Shown here piece after piece: positions 8,392-17,669 of a DNA stretch of 64,000 nucleotides. Every line of letters begins with the position of its first letter. The first letter of the stretch is position 1. A program made the position numbers and the translations under genes. The notes under the pieces were generated by a model, which worked only from the letters and a program-made list of their open reading frames with translations, was not told where the DNA came from and did no database searches. The DNA comes from CAVIQK01 sp963644945 (lineage in GTDB: Bacteria; Bacillota; Clostridia; Christensenellales; DTU072), in contig CAVIQK010000005.1 of assembly GCA_963644945.1 (NCBI GenBank), positions 49,222-113,221 on the forward strand, in the 5' to 3' direction.

Positions 8392-9945
8392 TTAAATTTT
8401 TTTAGCAATTATCATAAATAATTTTGCTGTAGCCATCGCATCGTTGACGGCTCTATGGGCACCTTCGAGGGAAATATCAAGTTGATCACATAAATATTCA
8501 AGTTTAAATTTCTTAAACTGAGGAAATACTTCTCTCGACAATGCCAAGGTATCGTAAACCTTATTGTCAAAATTATAACCACAGTCTCTTGCTCTTCCAA
8601 CAATCATCCCCATATCAAACGGGGCATTATGGGCAACCAAACAACAGTTATAACAGAACTTGTAAAAGTCGCCTATGACCTTTTTGAATAACGGTGCATT
8701 ATCCACCATATCTTGCGAAATATTTGTAAGTTCCTTGATTTTCTCTGTCAATTTCTCTTGGGGATTTATAAAAGTCGTAAATGTTTCAACAATATTTCCT
8801 TTGGAAATTTTCACACCAGCCAACTCTATTACCTTATCAATATCGGTATTTATACCGGTTGTTTCGGTGTCAAAAACCACAAAATCATGATCCAACAACA
8901 CTTGCGGAATGACACGATTTTGATTTGTTTCAAACATTGAAATAGATTCAAATGAGGATTCTTTATACGGTTGAGGTGAAACTGTTGTGTAAGAATCGGG
9001 AACAGGTAAATACTTAATATCACTGAGGGCTTTCTCAAAATCAATATCAATAAGTGCTATCGCTTTGAGGTACATAACATATTTGGAATCAAACTTGCTA
9101 TATTCAATGCTGCCTTCTACCGCTACTTTATCATCAACTTTTAGTCGCATCATAACATCAATGACTTGCTGAACATTGGTAAACAACGAAACTTTCAATG
9201 TTGAACCTGTTGTATCGTCCAATACAAACGAAAAACATTTTTTCTGCAATTTTTCAATATCTTTTTCTTGCAATGATGTTATTTTACCGGTAACACAAAC
9301 TCGTTCAAATTTATTTTGGGCTGCTAAAACATCTTTTATGTATTTTGCTCGATGCGTGATATTACCAAGTAGAATCTCTTTCATTTGGTAATTCATTATG
9401 CGTTGTGGAGCCGTCGAAATGGTGGCTATGGACGCAGAAGAATCTTTATATGGATCAATGCTTAATGCAACTTCGAACGATTCTATAAATCTTGCATCTA
9501 GATATTTTTGAAGGTTTTCAACAAAAGCCGAACTTTTACAAAATTCATATACTTGTTTTGATGTTGATATAGTTACCTCAATATATTCGCCCTTGTTAAT
9601 TTTTACCGATATATCGTTAAACGAGATTTTAGAAACTAAAATTTTGCTATCTTCTGCCAAAAAATCGCAAACGCTCTTTTTAATTTGCGTTTCCGACGTT
9701 TCTGTTTTTTTGAAGTTTAATTTCAAAATCATATCTTCCGGCAACAATGATGAGATGATCGAATTCAGTTTGCTTCTAAGCGGTGGATCATAACCATCGT
9801 TTTTGACAAGATATTTATCATATTTTTCCGAAGGTACTAGAAGAGTAATATTGACAACATCGTTGTCAATTTCGACATTTGACAACTTGAACATTCTTTC
9901 TTCCGGATCAAGATATTTATTTAATTCGAATATAAATGTTCCCAT
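8392..9945 (-). CDS. Truncated PolC-like protein: N-terminal domain, OB fold and DEDDh 3'-5' exonuclease only
   Basis: This gene sits exactly where Firmicutes carry polC, between ispG and rimP, but it is 517 residues long instead of about 1,430. Residues 1-200 resemble the PolC N-terminal domains and 210-300 an OB fold (VCVTGKITSLQ ... FVLDDTTGSTLKVSLF). The rest is a DnaQ-like exonuclease with an intact DEDDh set: FDTETTG (Asp359, Glu361), AHNAPFD (Asp444) and HRAVND (His497, Asp502). The PHP domain that normally flanks the exonuclease, and the entire polymerase, are missing, and the protein stops right after the exonuclease. Only about 100 bp of non-coding DNA follow. It could act as a separate proofreading or repair exonuclease. 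The start overlaps the ispG stop by one base and has GGAG nearby. Confidence 0.85.
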   Translation of the reverse strand: MGTFIFELNKYLDPEERMFKLSNVEIDNDVVNITLLVPSEKYDKYLVKNDGYDPPLRSKLNSIISSLLPEDMILKLNFKKTETSETQIKKSVCDFLAEDSKILVSKISFNDISVKINKGEYIEVTISTSKQVYEFCKSSAFVENLQKYLDARFIESFEVALSIDPYKDSSASIATISTAPQRIMNYQMKEILLGNITHRAKYIKDVLAAQNKFERVCVTGKITSLQEKDIEKLQKKCFSFVLDDTTGSTLKVSLFTNVQQVIDVMMRLKVDDKVAVEGSIEYSKFDSKYVMYLKAIALIDIDFEKALSDIKYLPVPDSYTTVSPQPYKESSFESISMFETNQNRVIPQVLLDHDFVVFDTETTGINTDIDKVIELAGVKISKGNIVETFTTFINPQEKLTEKIKELTNISQDMVDNAPLFKKVIGDFYKFCYNCCLVAHNAPFDMGMIVGRARDCGYNFDNKVYDTLALSREVFPQFKKFKLEYLCDQLDISLEGAHRAVNDAMATAKLFMIIAKKI

Positions 9946-10958
9946 TATAACTCTCCTATCAATATTGATAATTCTTTCTCAATATCATCATTTTTTATAG
10001 TTTTAATTTTCTCGCCTTTACTAAACAATACAGAAAAATCTTTCCCACCGGCTATTCCAATGTCGGCATCCCGACCTTCACCTAATCCGTTTACTACACA
10101 ACCCATTACAGCAATTTTAACATTTTTATGTATGTTTTCCACGGCTTTTTCTACTTTCGTTGCCAAACTTTCAACATCTATTACGGTTCTTCCGCAAGTA
10201 GGACAGGCAACAACTTTAGGCATATCGCATCTAAGTCCAAGATAGTTTAGCATTTTCTTTGCAGCAATTACTTCGTTCCTGGGATCTCCCGCAATCGATA
10301 CTCTTATCGTATCGCCTATGCCGTCGATTAGCAATGCGCCAATAGCCATTGCCGATTGAATTTTTGCGGTTTCACCTACTCCTGCTTCGGTAAGACCTAA
10401 GTGTAAAGGGTGATCGGTTCTTTTTGAAAGAGCCCTATATGCGTCAATTGTTTCTTTGACATCACTGCTTTTTACCGCAAGAACTAAATCATAAAAGCCA
10501 AGTGTTTCAAATTTGTCCGCAGTCTTCAAGCATAAGTCAACCATTTTATCGGCAGTTACTTCACCTTTAATCGATCCTCTATTTACTCCGACTCTAATAG
10601 GCACCTTATAATCTTTTGCACAAGACACAATATCTTTAATAATATCAAGAGATGTGTTGCCCGGATTTAGCCGTATTTTTTTTGCACCGTTCTCAATTGC
10701 TTTGATAGCGACTTTTGCATCAAAATGTATGTCTGCGATTAATGGTACGCAAGATTGTTTTGCGATTTCCTTAAAAGATTTTGCTGCATCGTCATCCTGA
10801 ACAGTTACTCTTACCAAGTCCGCTCCCAACTCATATAATGATTGTACTTGATTGCATGTACCAATAACGTCTCTTGTATCGGTATTTGTCATGGTTTGGA
10901 TGGGAATATAATTTTTATCCCCGATTACAACATTTCCTACATTAACAATTCTCTTCAT
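9945..10958 (-). CDS. ispG: 4-hydroxy-3-methylbut-2-enyl diphosphate synthase (flavodoxin/ferredoxin type)
   Basis: IspG carries out the penultimate step of the MEP isoprenoid pathway, reducing MEcPP to HMBPP with a [4Fe-4S] cluster. The compact bacterial form is seen at 337 residues: N-terminal TIM barrel beginning VNVGNVVIGDKNYIPIQTMTNT, then the cluster region with ACPTCGR and MGCVVNGLGEGRDADIGIAGG, which carries the ligand cysteines. It stands next to rseP and dxr, the latter from the same pathway. The ATG follows the rseP stop directly. Confidence 0.96.
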   Translation of the reverse strand: MKRIVNVGNVVIGDKNYIPIQTMTNTDTRDVIGTCNQVQSLYELGADLVRVTVQDDDAAKSFKEIAKQSCVPLIADIHFDAKVAIKAIENGAKKIRLNPGNTSLDIIKDIVSCAKDYKVPIRVGVNRGSIKGEVTADKMVDLCLKTADKFETLGFYDLVLAVKSSDVKETIDAYRALSKRTDHPLHLGLTEAGVGETAKIQSAMAIGALLIDGIGDTIRVSIAGDPRNEVIAAKKMLNYLGLRCDMPKVVACPTCGRTVIDVESLATKVEKAVENIHKNVKIAVMGCVVNGLGEGRDADIGIAGGKDFSVLFSKGEKIKTIKNDDIEKELSILIGEL

Positions 10959-12038
10959 TTACATCACCAAAAATTGAAAAACATCTGCAAAAATTGCAAA
11001 TGCAAAAAGAAGTAATAAACCTACTGTATGTATTATTGCTTCAACTTTTCTAGGAACAGGTTTTTTGAAAATCCATTCGATTAATACAAAAACAATTCTG
11101 CCTCCGTCTAAAGCGGGAAGTGGCAAAAGATTCATGACTGCTAAATTTGCAGATATTATACATACTAAATATAGCAAACTTGAAAATCCGTACGAAGCGG
11201 AGTCTGCCATTGCTTTTATTGTTGTAACCGTACCGCCGACTGCGCTCATGCCGAGTTTTCCTGTAATAAGTTTTCCTAAAATCGCCAACACGCTATATAC
11301 AATATAGAACGCAAAACCGAAAGACCTGCCTATTGCTCTCCAAAACGGTAATCTAGTAGCGCTCAAGCCCATGCTAAAACCAAATCCCGTGGCTTCAACC
11401 TTTTTACCTTCTTCATCAAGATAGGAATAATCGCCCCTTTCGAGATTAATGTCTTCTATCGTACCATCCTCATGCATAACTCTAAATGTTACAACGCCTT
11501 CTTTTTTTGACAAAAGATCGGAAAAATCTGACTGCAAAAGGATATTCACTTGATGCCCGTTGACTCCGAGTATTACATCCCCTTCTTGAAGATATTCAAC
11601 AGTTGCCGAAGGAGCAGTATCGTAAACTTTTATAATTTTGGGCAATACTTGCCCATATACCATAAAAAATATGGCTATTATTATAATTCCTGATATAAAA
11701 TTAAACATGGCTCCGGACAACAAAACAATTATCCTTTTCCATGGTTTTTGATTATTGAATGCAGTGGGAGATTCGTTGCCTTCTTCGTCTTCTCCTTCGA
11801 ATTGGCAAAAACCGCCTAACGGCAAAGGACGTATTGAGAATAGCATGCCACTTTTTAAGCGCTTTTTGAATATTTTGGGACCAAAACCTATTGCAAACTC
11901 TTCAATTTTGAATCCAAGAAGTCGCCCCGCCAAAAAATGTCCAAATTCATGAATAACGATCATTAGCATCAAACAAACTAATGACAATAAGACGTATCCT
12001 ATATATCTAAAAACTTCTGCCGCTGTCGCTAGAATCAT
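10959..12038 (-). CDS. rseP: Site-2 intramembrane zinc metalloprotease RseP/RasP
   Basis: This membrane protease cuts anti-sigma factors and leftover signal peptides. The active-site motif HEFGH is at residues 30-34 in the first membrane segment, a PDZ domain covers roughly 125-210, and the second active-site motif NLLPLPALDGGR is near 305. Further hydrophobic segments lie at both ends. The length of 359 residues is normal. AGGAG precedes the ATG. The position between dxr and ispG is the usual Firmicutes one. Confidence 0.95.
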   Translation of the reverse strand: MILATAAEVFRYIGYVLLSLVCLMLMIVIHEFGHFLAGRLLGFKIEEFAIGFGPKIFKKRLKSGMLFSIRPLPLGGFCQFEGEDEEGNESPTAFNNQKPWKRIIVLLSGAMFNFISGIIIIAIFFMVYGQVLPKIIKVYDTAPSATVEYLQEGDVILGVNGHQVNILLQSDFSDLLSKKEGVVTFRVMHEDGTIEDINLERGDYSYLDEEGKKVEATGFGFSMGLSATRLPFWRAIGRSFGFAFYIVYSVLAILGKLITGKLGMSAVGGTVTTIKAMADSASYGFSSLLYLVCIISANLAVMNLLPLPALDGGRIVFVLIEWIFKKPVPRKVEAIIHTVGLLLLFAFAIFADVFQFLVM

Positions 12039-12039
12039 A

Positions 12040-13134
12040 TTACACTCCTATTTTTGTTGATAGATAAGATTTTGTCTCATCCGTTATACTTAGGATAGTC
12101 TCAATACCTTGAATTTTTCTGTAAGAAATATGATCTAATGACATAGATAAATATTTTGACACATCAAAATATGAAATTTTATCTTGTAAATATTTTTCGA
12201 CAAGAAATTCGTCTGCTGCAACAAAAACCGTAGAATAAAAACCGTCTTTATTTGAAATTTCTTCAGCAATTTTTAGTGCCGGATATTTCTCACGATCTAT
12301 TTCCTCAAATGTAAGAGCCCCGAGTTTTATCAAATCTAATGAATTGTCTGGAATGTTCAATCTATTCGGGTAAGTCATTGCATATTGAATAGGTGTCTCC
12401 ATGTTGGGAACCGATAATCCTGCTTTTAATGTTCCGTCATTCATTTCTACAATTGAATGCACTATACTTTGACGGTGTAAAACAGGAAAAACATCTTTTA
12501 TTCCAAATAAACGTTTCGCTTCAATGATTTCAAGGCCTTTATTTACCATTGTAGCACAATCTACTGTGACTTTTTTGCCCATATTCCAATTGGGATGTTT
12601 TAATGCATCTTTGCCTGTAGCATATTTTATTTCAGATTTAGATAAATCTCTAAATGCTCCGCCCGAGGCAGTAATAATAAGTCTTTTTACATTATCAAAT
12701 TGTTCCATACATTGCCACATGGTTGAATGCTCGGAATCAACCGGACGTATCGTTGCTCCTGTTTTTAGTGCAAGTTCATTCAAAAAATCACCGTAACAAA
12801 CAATACTCTCTTTGTTGGCCGTAGCAAGTATTTTGCCTGCCTTAATAACTGCTTCCGACGGTTTTAGTCCTGAAAGTCCGGCAATACCGTTGATTACAAG
12901 ATCTACATCGCTATACGTGGAAGGTTTTGACAAATATTCTTTATCTTCCGCCGTTGAGTGGTTATACACTTTTTCGGGATTATATTTTATTCTAAACTCT
13001 TCGAGTTTTTCAACATTTTTATCGTTTGCAATCAACTTTAACGAAAAAATCTCACGATTTCTATCGAAAACCGCAAGAGATTGTCGACCTATGGATCCTG
13101 TCGCTCCTAGAATTGCTATACGAATTTTATTCAA
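12040..13134 (-). CDS. dxr: 1-deoxy-D-xylulose 5-phosphate reductoisomerase
   Basis: Dxr converts DXP to MEP with NADPH, the first committed step of non-mevalonate isoprenoid synthesis. The N-terminal nucleotide-binding motif GATGSIGRQSL is at 10-20, followed by TANKESIV, the substrate-binding PVDSEHSTMWQC and TASGGAFRDL. The 364-residue length is slightly short but complete. The start is a TTG at 13134 overlapping the cdsA stop, with GGAG 7 nt upstream; no in-frame ATG fits better. Confidence 0.95.
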   Translation of the reverse strand: MNKIRIAILGATGSIGRQSLAVFDRNREIFSLKLIANDKNVEKLEEFRIKYNPEKVYNHSTAEDKEYLSKPSTYSDVDLVINGIAGLSGLKPSEAVIKAGKILATANKESIVCYGDFLNELALKTGATIRPVDSEHSTMWQCMEQFDNVKRLIITASGGAFRDLSKSEIKYATGKDALKHPNWNMGKKVTVDCATMVNKGLEIIEAKRLFGIKDVFPVLHRQSIVHSIVEMNDGTLKAGLSVPNMETPIQYAMTYPNRLNIPDNSLDLIKLGALTFEEIDREKYPALKIAEEISNKDGFYSTVFVAADEFLVEKYLQDKISYFDVSKYLSMSLDHISYRKIQGIETILSITDETKSYLSTKIGV

Positions 13135-14039
13135 CTAATTGCTCCAAAGCACAAAATAGATACGGGAATAAGGAATATCAATGCAAACAAAATGCTATCA
13201 ATACGATCCATGAATCCGCCATGAGCCCCTAGTAAATTGGAATAATCTTTGACACCGAAGCGACGTTTTATTGACGATGCGGCAAGATCTCCCACTTCTG
13301 AAACGATTCCAATAAAGAATCCGGTAATAATGTAAATACCATATACCCAGCCTTGAGCCCAGCCCATTTCTCTAACATAATCGGTAACCGTAAATATTAG
13401 ATGCGTAGGGAATTGCGCAACTTCAAATATCGCATATATTAACAGCGCTCCGGCAATACCTCCAAAAAGTCCGGCAATGCAGCCTGACCATGTTTTTTTC
13501 GGGGATATATTAGGGAATATTTTTGGTCCTTTTATAAGAGATCCAAATATGTATGCAAACGTGTCTTCTGTCAATGAAATTCCTATTGCGGCAAGCACCG
13601 GTAAAAATCCTAATCTTTGATTAGAAACATAAGCAATCGAAACAATCAATAATGGATACAATAAAACGAAAATTGTCGAAATCAAATCTTCGAACGATCT
13701 GTTTTTACGATCAAAAATGAATATAAACATTGATATCATAAATCCGATTATTGCTGTTAGCATTACACCGGCATATCCTTTTGCCGAAGTAAAACGTTCC
13801 AAAACAAACTGAATAGGATATATGACCAATATGCATACAATTACCGGTATCAAAAATGGATTATATTTCTTTTTCATTACATTGAACATTTCCAATGTAG
13901 CGATAGAAACCATAATCAACATCATCATATCAAAAGCAATAAAACCGTACGGTTCAAAGCTTCCTACATATAACAATGCAAACATTATTCCAATTAAGAT
14001 AACTGCAACAACTGTCCGTTTTAGTAAAGATTTTAACAT
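13131..14039 (-). CDS. cdsA: Phosphatidate cytidylyltransferase
   Basis: CdsA makes CDP-diacylglycerol from phosphatidic acid and CTP in the membrane, feeding phospholipid synthesis. The protein has about eight hydrophobic segments and the C-terminal CdsA signature region with SEVGDLAASSIKRRFGVKD followed by LLGAHGGFMDRIDS. The length of 302 residues is a little above average. It overlaps the uppS stop by one base (TAATG) and the dxr start by 4 bp. Confidence 0.95.
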   Translation of the reverse strand: MLKSLLKRTVVAVILIGIMFALLYVGSFEPYGFIAFDMMMLIMVSIATLEMFNVMKKKYNPFLIPVIVCILVIYPIQFVLERFTSAKGYAGVMLTAIIGFMISMFIFIFDRKNRSFEDLISTIFVLLYPLLIVSIAYVSNQRLGFLPVLAAIGISLTEDTFAYIFGSLIKGPKIFPNISPKKTWSGCIAGLFGGIAGALLIYAIFEVAQFPTHLIFTVTDYVREMGWAQGWVYGIYIITGFFIGIVSEVGDLAASSIKRRFGVKDYSNLLGAHGGFMDRIDSILFALIFLIPVSILCFGAIS

Positions 14040-14731
14040 TATTCTTTTCCGAACCTTCTTACTCTTTTCGAGAAAACTTCTTCTATTTTATCCAAATCAC
14101 TTCTTTCAAAATCCGGCCACAATTTATCGATAAATATTAATTCCGAATAAATACTTTGTAGCGGTAAAAAATTTGAAAGTCTCGATTCTCCGCCATATCT
14201 TACGACTGCATCCGGATCCGGAAGATTGGCTGTATACAGCCTATCTTTGATCTCTTCATACGTGATAGGTGCCGAATCATTATAAACGAGTCTATCTTTA
14301 AGCAATGTGTTGACGGCATGAGTAATTTCCTCGGTGCCTCCGTAAGCAATACAAACTACCAATTCCATTCCTGTATTTTTTTCGCACTTTTTTGAAATAC
14401 GAGAAATAAGCGTTAAAAATGTTTTTGATAGTAAATTGTAATCGCCTGCAACTCTAAATCTTAGTGAATATTTGTCAATTAAGTCCAAAAGTCTTTTGTC
14501 TTGAAGACAATTTGACATGACACTAAAAATTCCGTCAACTTCTTTTTCGGTGCGACGGAAATTTTCCGTGGAAAATGCATATAAAGTGAGGCATTTATAT
14601 CCTCTAATCGCACATTCCTCGGTAATTTCTGCAACTTTTTCGGCGCCCTTTTTATGGCCGGCGAGACGGTCTCCAAAATTTTTCTTACCCCATCTGCCGT
14701 TGCCATCCATAATAACCGCAAGATGTTTCAT
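14039..14731 (-). CDS. uppS: Undecaprenyl diphosphate synthase (cis-prenyltransferase)
   Basis: UppS extends farnesyl diphosphate to the C55 lipid carrier used for cell wall and envelope polymers. The first conserved region AVIMDGNGRWGKK is at residues 5-17 with catalytic Asp9, followed by LTLYAFSTENFRR and the C-terminal RYGGESRLSNFLPLQ...YSEL signature. The ATG follows the frr stop with no gap. The presence of uppS indicates carrier-lipid-dependent polymers, though no peptidoglycan synthesis genes lie in this window. Confidence 0.95.
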   Translation of the reverse strand: MKHLAVIMDGNGRWGKKNFGDRLAGHKKGAEKVAEITEECAIRGYKCLTLYAFSTENFRRTEKEVDGIFSVMSNCLQDKRLLDLIDKYSLRFRVAGDYNLLSKTFLTLISRISKKCEKNTGMELVVCIAYGGTEEITHAVNTLLKDRLVYNDSAPITYEEIKDRLYTANLPDPDAVVRYGGESRLSNFLPLQSIYSELIFIDKLWPDFERSDLDKIEEVFSKRVRRFGKE

Positions 14732-15307
14732 CTATACGCTCATTATCTCCTTTTCTTTTTCAGCTGACATTTTGTCAATTGCTTCGATCTTTTGTGAGAC
14801 GATTTTTTCTATCTCTTTTTCATATGAAGAAAGGTCGTCTTCTGTGATCAAACTGTCTTTTTTATATTTCTTTAAAGAATCCATTGCCTCACGACGAATA
14901 TTTCTAATAGCAACTTTTGCATTTTCTGCAAGAGATTTAACGTCCTTTGACAAAGATCTTCTTCTTTCTTCAGTGAGTTCAGGGAATACCAAACGTATCA
15001 CTTTTCCGTCATTATTGGGCATAATGCCGATATTCGCATCAATGATTGCCTTTTCTACGGCTTTTAATATTGATGCATCCCACGGACTTACGACCAAAAG
15101 TCTGGCTTCGGGAATTGTAATATTCGCAACTTGATTGATAGGCGATTGTGTGCCATAATAATCTACTGTGATTTTATCAAGAAGTTTTGCATTTGCTCTT
15201 CCTGCACGAAGACCTGAAAGTTCATTGCCTAAGTTGGCGACAGTCTTTTCGAATCTTTCACCGGATTCCATAAACAGCATTTCTACTTCTTCTACATTAA
15301 AATTCAT
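14732..15307 (-). CDS. frr: Ribosome recycling factor
   Basis: RRF splits post-termination ribosomes together with EF-G. The 191-residue protein has the two-domain pattern: the triple-helix bundle with LSGLRAGRANAKLLDKITVDYYG near residues 30-52, then PINQVANITIPEARLLVVSPWD, and the C-terminal helices with RRRSLSKDVKSLAENAKVAIRNIRRE (about residues 117-142). AGGAGG precedes the ATG. It follows pyrH as in nearly all Firmicutes. Confidence 0.96.
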   Translation of the reverse strand: MNFNVEEVEMLFMESGERFEKTVANLGNELSGLRAGRANAKLLDKITVDYYGTQSPINQVANITIPEARLLVVSPWDASILKAVEKAIIDANIGIMPNNDGKVIRLVFPELTEERRRSLSKDVKSLAENAKVAIRNIRREAMDSLKKYKKDSLITEDDLSSYEKEIEKIVSQKIEAIDKMSAEKEKEIMSV

Positions 15308-15316
15308 AAAAACCTC

Positions 15317-16015
15317 CTATTTTATAAGTGTTCCTATTTTTTCACCTTTTACGGCTTTTAGAATACCGTTTTCTTCGGTTAGACCAAAAGCTATTATCTT
15401 AATTTTGTTTTCACCGCACAGTGTGACCGCTGAGGCATCCATTGCCGATAATCCTTGTTGTATAAAATCGGAATAAGACAACTCGTCATATTTCTTTGCA
15501 TTTGGATTCTTTTTGGGATCGCTATCGTAAATGCCGTCAATGTTTTTAGCGAGAAGCAATACTTCTGCACCGATTTCACATGCTTTAAGCGCTGCACCCG
15601 TATCTGTCGTAAAATACGGATTGCCCGTGCCACATGCAAATATAACAACTCTTCCTTTCTCGAAATGGCGAATAGCTTTTCTTAAAATAAACGGTTCGGC
15701 AACTTGTTGTACGGTTAGAGCAGTTTGCACCCTAGTCGGGACACCTGCTTTTTCAAGGCAATCTTGTATAGCCAATGCATTGATTATTGTCGCAACCATG
15801 CCCATATAGTCGGCTGTAGCACGATCCATGGACGGACGAGCTTGACGTCCTCTCCAAAAATTTCCACCACCAACTACTAATCCGATTTGAGTACCTAAAT
15901 CGTGGCAAGCTTTAATCTGTTCACACAAAACATCAATTTTAGAAAAATCAAGTCCTTGACCGGTTTTTTCTCCTAATGCTTCTCCGCTAATTTTAATTAA
16001 TACACGCTTATACAT
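15317..16015 (-). CDS. pyrH: Uridylate kinase (UMP kinase)
   Basis: PyrH phosphorylates UMP to UDP and is a hexameric amino-acid-kinase-fold enzyme. Visible motifs are KISGEALGE near the N-terminus, VVGGGNFWRGRQ and the GMVATIINALA region, then DGIYDSDPKKNP. I place the start at the ATG at 16015 because GGAG lies 6 nt upstream; the ATG four codons earlier is itself part of that ribosome binding site. A terminator hairpin separates it from tsf. Confidence 0.95.
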   Translation of the reverse strand: MYKRVLIKISGEALGEKTGQGLDFSKIDVLCEQIKACHDLGTQIGLVVGGGNFWRGRQARPSMDRATADYMGMVATIINALAIQDCLEKAGVPTRVQTALTVQQVAEPFILRKAIRHFEKGRVVIFACGTGNPYFTTDTGAALKACEIGAEVLLLAKNIDGIYDSDPKKNPNAKKYDELSYSDFIQQGLSAMDASAVTLCGENKIKIIAFGLTEENGILKAVKGEKIGTLIK

Positions 16016-16031
16016 AAATTTCTCCATATAT

Positions 16032-16059
16032 AAAAAGGACGCAAAAAAATCTTGCGCCC
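16032..16059 (-). terminator. Intrinsic terminator after tsf
   Basis: On the minus strand an 8-bp stem (GGGCGCAA / TTGCGTCC, one G-T pair) is followed by a run of Ts. It lies between tsf and pyrH and probably gives partial termination, so rpsB-tsf is expressed above the downstream genes. Confidence 0.7.
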
Positions 16060-16073
16060 TTCTTAATATTTAA

Positions 16074-16736
16074 TTATTTGCCCATTGCGGCGACTTTTTC
16101 GTTAATTTCTTCTGCGAATGTATCTTGTTTCTTTTCAAGACCTTCGCCCATTTCGTATCTGACAAAACGTCTGATAGTGATTTTTTCTCCGATTTGAGCA
16201 ACGGTTTCATTCAAAAGTTGTGTAATTGTTTTGGATGAATCTTTTACAAAATCTTGTTCTAGCAAGCAATGTTCTTTGTAGAAGTTCTTAATTCTTCCTT
16301 CGACCATCTTTTCGATGATTTTTTCAGGTTTACCTTCATTCTTTGCTTGGATTGTCAAAATTTCTTTTTCTTTTGCAAGCACTTCTTGAGGAACTTCCGT
16401 TGTGCTTACATATTCAGGTTTTGCTGCGGCAATTTGAAGAGCTACATCGTGAACAAAAGATTTGAACATATCTCCTCTTGCAACGAAGTCTGTTTCGCAG
16501 TTGACTTCGAGAAGAACACCGACTTTTCCACCAAGGTGAATATAGCTGTCAACAATACCTTCGGAAGCAATTCTTCCTGATTTTTTGGCTGCAGTTGCGA
16601 GTCCTTTTTCTCTCAAAATTTCAACTGCTTTATCCATATTTCCATCGGCTTCTTCAAGTGCGCGTTTGCAATCCATCATGCCGGTGTTGGTTCTTTGTCT
16701 CAATTCCATTACGTCTTTACTTGTAAATGCAGGCAT
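16074..16736 (-). CDS. tsf: Elongation factor Ts
   Basis: EF-Ts recycles EF-Tu by exchanging GDP for GTP. The N-terminal UBA-like domain shows [21 protein letters not shown] and [22 protein letters not shown], and the core carries [12 protein letters not shown]. The 220-residue length is the short form, lacking part of the second core subdomain found in Bacillus EF-Ts; short forms are common in several lineages. AGGAGG lies upstream. It is co-transcribed with rpsB. Confidence 0.96.
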   Translation of the reverse strand: MPAFTSKDVMELRQRTNTGMMDCKRALEEADGNMDKAVEILREKGLATAAKKSGRIASEGIVDSYIHLGGKVGVLLEVNCETDFVARGDMFKSFVHDVALQIAAAKPEYVSTTEVPQEVLAKEKEILTIQAKNEGKPEKIIEKMVEGRIKNFYKEHCLLEQDFVKDSSKTITQLLNETVAQIGEKITIRRFVRYEMGEGLEKKQDTFAEEINEKVAAMGK

Positions 16737-16752
16737 TTATATATCCTCCTAA

Positions 16753-17517
16753 TTACTCTTCGGTAGAAGCGGTTTCTTCTGCGACAGCTTCTTCTACGAC
16801 TTCTTCGTCTGCTTCGTCTTCGACATTAACTTGAATTCCTTCTTTTGCTTCGATAACTGCATTTGCAATTACAGATGCAATGAGTTTTATTGCTCTAATA
16901 GCATCGTCGTTTCCGGGAATTACGTAATCAACTAAATCAGGATCACAGTTGGTGTCAACGAGTGCGACAATCGGAATACCTAAAGATCTGGCTTCTTGAA
17001 CTGCAATGTGTTCTACTTTTAGGTCAACAACAAACAATGCACCGGGAAGTGATCTCATGTTGCGGATGCCTTCCAAGTTTTTCTTAAGAACATCTCTTTC
17101 GGCTTTAAGTTTGATAACTTCTTTTTTAGGCAAAAGGTCGAATTCGCCAATTGCTTCCATTTGATCAAGTTTGTTGAGTTTGTCAATTCTTGTACGAATT
17201 GTTTGGAAGTTGGTAAGAGTACCACCTAACCATCTTTGATTCATATAGAACATTCCACAACGTTCTGCTTCGGATTGGATTGCGTCTTTTGCTTGTTTCT
17301 TCTTACCTACAAACAAAATAGATTTTCCGCTCTTGGCTACATCATAGACAAATTTGTATGCCTTTTCGATTTGTTGAACGGTGAGTTCGAGATCGATGAT
17401 ATGAATATCGTTTCTCGCATCAAAGATGTACTTCTTCATTTTAGGGTTCCATCTTTTTGTTTGGTGACCGAAGTGGACACCTGCTTCTAGCAATTGTTTC
17501 ATGCTAATTACTGCCAT
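16753..17517 (-). CDS. rpsB: 30S ribosomal protein S2
   Basis: S2 is a 30S subunit protein needed for S1 binding and subunit function. The conserved start [22 protein letters not shown], the [11 protein letters not shown] motif near residue 95 and the [20 protein letters not shown] region near 190 are all present. The C-terminus is a 25-residue Glu/Ala/Val-rich acidic tail. AAGGAGG precedes the ATG closely. A promoter and a leader of about 100 nt lie upstream. Confidence 0.97.
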   Translation of the reverse strand: MAVISMKQLLEAGVHFGHQTKRWNPKMKKYIFDARNDIHIIDLELTVQQIEKAYKFVYDVAKSGKSILFVGKKKQAKDAIQSEAERCGMFYMNQRWLGGTLTNFQTIRTRIDKLNKLDQMEAIGEFDLLPKKEVIKLKAERDVLKKNLEGIRNMRSLPGALFVVDLKVEHIAVQEARSLGIPIVALVDTNCDPDLVDYVIPGNDDAIRAIKLIASVIANAVIEAKEGIQVNVEDEADEEVVEEAVAEETASTEE

Positions 17518-17616
17518 AGTTGTTTACCTCCTTGTTTTTATTCCTCCCCGCGTATCTACATCTCCAACTACCATTTAGGCAACGGTTGAAAACTCCTCGT
17601 CGGGTGCGTTATGGCT
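17518..17616 (-). promoter_or_regulatory. Possible structured 5' leader of rpsB
   Basis: From the predicted transcription start to the S2 start codon there are about 100 nt, longer than other leaders here and GC-richer than nearby intergenic DNA. It contains a G-rich block (GCGGGGAGG) upstream of the real ribosome binding site and a complementary CACCCG segment near its 5' end. S2 is autoregulated in several bacteria, so an autoregulatory leader is plausible; I do not recognise a named motif. Confidence 0.35.
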
Positions 17617-17622
17617 TTTTGT

Positions 17623-17651
17623 ATAATAACATAGTTTTCAGTATAGAGCAA
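17623..17651 (-). promoter_or_regulatory. Promoter for rpsB-tsf
   Basis: TTGCTC (17646-17651), a 17-nt spacer and TATTAT (17623-17628) on the minus strand stand between ruvX and rpsB. Confidence 0.7.
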
Positions 17652-17669
17652 ACACTTTTTGTGTTTTTT

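Noticed and set aside
14517..15134. Plus-strand open frame of 205 codons across uppS and frr
   Set aside because: Antisense to two conserved genes with no motif or promoter.
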